Source of the DNA: Mucilaginibacter sp. CSA2-8R
Lineage (GTDB): Bacteria; Bacteroidota; Bacteroidia; Sphingobacteriales; Sphingobacteriaceae
DNA length: 64,000 nucleotides
Direction of reading: 5' to 3'
NCBI RefSeq assembly: GCF_038806765.1
Contig: NZ_CP152389.1
Coordinates: 3,348,001 to 3,412,000, forward strand
Shown here: positions 62,135 to 64,000 of the stretch, one piece after another
Layout of the letters: each line of letters opens with the position of its first letter
How positions within the stretch are numbered: position 1 is the stretch's first letter
Notes under the pieces: model-generated
Database searches by the model: none
The model's input: the letters and a program-made list of their open reading frames with translations, nothing else
What the model was told of the DNA's origin: nothing
Translations under genes and position numbers: made by a program

Positions 62135-63211
62135 TTACAAGTCGCGACAAGCACGGTAAATATCGCTCCATTCATCACGCGGCTTCACCACGGTTTCGAG
62201 GTATTCCTGCCAGATGAGCTTGTCCTGCACCGGGTCTTTGATTACCGAACCGATAACGCTGGCGGCCAGGTCGGCCGCCTTTAAGCGCCCATCGCCAAAA
62301 TACGCCGCCATAGATAAGCCGCTGTTGACTACCGAGATAGCCTCGGCCGTACTTAGCGTGCCCGATGGTATTTTGATTTTGGTTTTGCCATCTAAAGTTA
62401 CCCCGCTGCGCAACTCGCGGAAAATGGTAACCACCCGGCGAATTTCCTGCAAGGCAGGTGGTTCGGCCGGTAGCTCCATCACCTTTTCAAAGCTCTCTAC
62501 CCGACGGCGCACAATATCAATCTCCTCTTCTACGGAGTCGGGCAAGGGTAAAATAACGGTATTGAAACGACGCTTCAGGGCGCTCGACAGCTCGTTAACG
62601 CCTTTGTCGCGGTTATTAGCCGTGGCAATTACGTTAAAACCTCTTACCGCCTGCACTTCGGTGTTCAGTTCGGGTACGGGCATCGTTTTTTCGGAAAGGA
62701 TGGTGATCAACGTATCCTGCACATCGGCACCGATGCGGGTGAGCTCTTCTACCCTCACAATCTTACCATCTTTCATAGCACGCATGACCGGGGTTTCTAC
62801 CAGTGCCGCGGCTGACGGGCCCTGGGCAATCAGTTGCGCATAGTTCCAGCCGTAACGGATAGATTCTTCGCTGGTACCCGCCGTTCCCTGGATGATGAGG
62901 GTGGAGTCGCCGCTTACGGCTGCTGTAAGATGTTCGCTCACCCAGCTTTTGGCCGTACCGGGCAAGCCGTACAGCAGCAGGGCACGGTCGGTAGTAAGTG
63001 TGGCCACGGCAATTTCCATTAACCGGCGGTTACCGATGTATTTAGGTGACACCTCGAAACCGTTGCTCAGCTTGCCGCCCACCAGGTAAGTAACCACGGC
63101 TTGAGGCGACAATACCCAGTTAGTTGGGCGTTTACCGCTATCCTGCTTTTTTAATTCTTCGAGTTCGTGAGCAAATAACTGCTCGGCGTGTTGACGTAAT
63201 ATTTGTGACAT
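62135..63211 (-). CDS. MoxR-like AAA+ ATPase, YehL-like
   Basis: 358 residues. Walker A is GLPGTAKS at 82-89. The Walker B segment is KIVRVEEL (E155-E156, with Glu in place of the usual Asp), sensor 1 is NVIATANN, and the arginine finger motif is SSALKRRFN. The region AAAL... VETPVMRAM and the helical C-terminus complete a MoxR-type module. It differs from the MoxR ATPase at 47161, so the two operons carry separate machines. The gene lies 10 bases after the DUF5691-like gene and 12 before the DUF5682 gene. By family knowledge it would power remodelling of a target together with the YehP-like vWA protein. Confidence 0.92.
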   Translation of the reverse strand: MSQILRQHAEQLFAHELEELKKQDSGKRPTNWVLSPQAVVTYLVGGKLSNGFEVSPKYIGNRRLMEIAVATLTTDRALLLYGLPGTAKSWVSEHLTAAVSGDSTLIIQGTAGTSEESIRYGWNYAQLIAQGPSAAALVETPVMRAMKDGKIVRVEELTRIGADVQDTLITILSEKTMPVPELNTEVQAVRGFNVIATANNRDKGVNELSSALKRRFNTVILPLPDSVEEEIDIVRRRVESFEKVMELPAEPPALQEIRRVVTIFRELRSGVTLDGKTKIKIPSGTLSTAEAISVVNSGLSMAAYFGDGRLKAADLAASVIGSVIKDPVQDKLIWQEYLETVVKPRDEWSDIYRACRDL

Positions 63212-63221
63212 TGCGGAGGTT

Positions 63222-64000
63222 TTATATGTTAAATACCTGGGGTATCTGCTGTTTTAAGGTGAGTAGTTTTTGTAGATATTGCCGGTTCTTTTCCCACAAA
63301 CTTTGCAGGTAAGGGTCTTTAGCTTCAATACTGTCAAGCTGCTTCTGTATTGCAGCCGGCATTATCGAAACGAATGTACTTAGGATAGTACGGCTATATT
63401 GATACGGATAATTGACCATAAAACGCAAAGCCTCAACTGCAAATGCCGGGCTCCATTCATGGTTGATGTGCAGCGCTTCCTGAATTACGGTTTTAGGATC
63501 GTCTTTTATAAAACGCATCAAATATTCATCTTGTTGCCGGGGCGACAGTTGATATAATAAGTGGGGATTAAACTGCTTTTGGTTCAAGACAAGCAGCAGC
63601 CATTCTGTACTTTTAAAATGCACGACAGCATTGCATAGTGCCTGAACTTTATCCGACGCGTACTTTTCAAAATATTCGGCGACTTGTTCGCGATTGGTCT
63701 GCAAATGACGCTCCCAAAACGAGGGTGTTACCGAGCTGATTAATTGGTAGAGAATATACTCTTCGTCGCTCATCTTCACATCCGGGCCGGCCAACTTTTC
63801 AATACCGGTGCTGAAAATTTGTGGATTCAGGTCGGCAGGCAAGTGAAACTGCAAGGTGGTTTTGCTAACTAAGCCCAGCAGTGCCTTTTCTTGCTTCAAA
63901 GTCACCGAGTGGCTCAACGCCTCTTCGTACAACCGTACGATGGACGAACCTGCCAGTTGTTTAAGTAAACGCTGCACCTGCTCTTTTACCTTTTGGCTTT
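63222..64000 (-). CDS. DUF5691-like protein, 5' end outside the window
   Basis: The frame is open from the right edge to the stop at 63222; a GTG at 63977 is an internal candidate, but the frame continues upstream (SQKVKEQ) without a stop, so the protein very probably starts beyond the window. The visible ~258 residues are helical, with HEAT-like pairs: VAEYFEKYASDKVQALCNAV, EWLLLVLNQKQFNPHLL and SPAFAVEALRFMVNYPYQYS. Its place directly before the AAA, DUF5682 and vWA genes is that of DUF5691 proteins in YehLMP-type loci. Family assignment rests mainly on context. Confidence 0.65.
   Translation of the reverse strand, partial: SQKVKEQVQRLLKQLAGSSIVRLYEEALSHSVTLKQEKALLGLVSKTTLQFHLPADLNPQIFSTGIEKLAGPDVKMSDEEYILYQLISSVTPSFWERHLQTNREQVAEYFEKYASDKVQALCNAVVHFKSTEWLLLVLNQKQFNPHLLYQLSPRQQDEYLMRFIKDDPKTVIQEALHINHEWSPAFAVEALRFMVNYPYQYSRTILSTFVSIMPAAIQKQLDSIEAKDPYLQSLWEKNRQYLQKLLTLKQQIPQVFNI

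Overview
The window looks like a chromosomal segment from a member of the Bacteroidota, most likely Sphingobacteriaceae (a Mucilaginibacter- or Pedobacter-like organism). The grounds are an ECF sigma/FecR/SusC-with-STN/SusD locus, a protein with a type IX secretion sorting domain, PID-CTERM-like exosortase sorting, a promoter of the TTTG-N20-TAnnTTTG type and an HD-Pnk RNA-repair protein. The assignment rests on family knowledge; no search was run. I saw no tRNA, rRNA, insertion sequence or CRISPR array.

Layout. 1-2.4 kb (minus): a compact protein-sorting operon with a Cys-rich PID-CTERM-like cargo, an exosortase, a MauE/DoxX-thioredoxin-like redox membrane protein and a truncated membrane protein, behind a well-matched promoter. 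2.9-9.8 kb (plus): ECF sigma factor, FecR anti-sigma, SusC and SusD. 9.9-14.1 kb (plus): SGNH/GDSL hydrolase with SxtJ-, DUF5989- and NodU/SxtI-type carbamoyltransferase genes in a tight operon. 14.3-29 kb: secreted and lipoprotein genes, an M16 protease split by a one-base deletion, a lipoprotein gene broken by a stop codon, a SUKH-like protein, a class III cyclase, a 1583-residue IPT/TIG protein and a propeller protein. 29.0-29.8 kb (minus): an ACT-domain, acetolactate-synthase-small-subunit-like gene preceded by what looks like a complete Ile/Val ribosome-mediated attenuator. 29.9-38 kb: carbohydrate enzymes (GH127 with LamG, a GH43/LamG remnant, an alpha-galactosidase-like enzyme) and small membrane proteins, one frameshifted. 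39-41.8 kb: two tandem PqiA-like paralogues.

41.9-44.8 kb (minus): a TPP riboswitch with a terminator controls a methyltransferase, a PurM/ThiL/HypE-like protein, a divergent ThiE-like protein and a Trm112-like zinc ribbon, which is an unusual gene set for thiamin control. 46.5-53.2 kb (plus): a five-gene overlapping operon of the MoxR-vWA-beta-propeller type, whose vWA protein ends in a domain resembling the C-terminal domain of ribosomal protein L7/L12. 53.6-56.5 kb (minus): ECF sigma, HEAT-repeat membrane anti-sigma candidate and two DUF4097-like proteins. 56.8-64 kb (minus): a second, unrelated MoxR-vWA operon (YehL/YehM/YehP-like, with a DUF5691-like gene running off the edge) followed by an RNA ligase and an HD-Pnk end-healing enzyme.

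The strongest candidates for under-described biology are the two MoxR-vWA systems about 3.6 kb apart, one coupled to RNA repair and the other carrying the L7/L12-like fusion; the TPP-controlled operon; the orphan ilv-type attenuator; and the exosortase/redox module. Three genes (15421-18281, 19237-19845, 35719-36173) are broken by single-base changes. Two of these lie in short homopolymers and could be sequencing errors.
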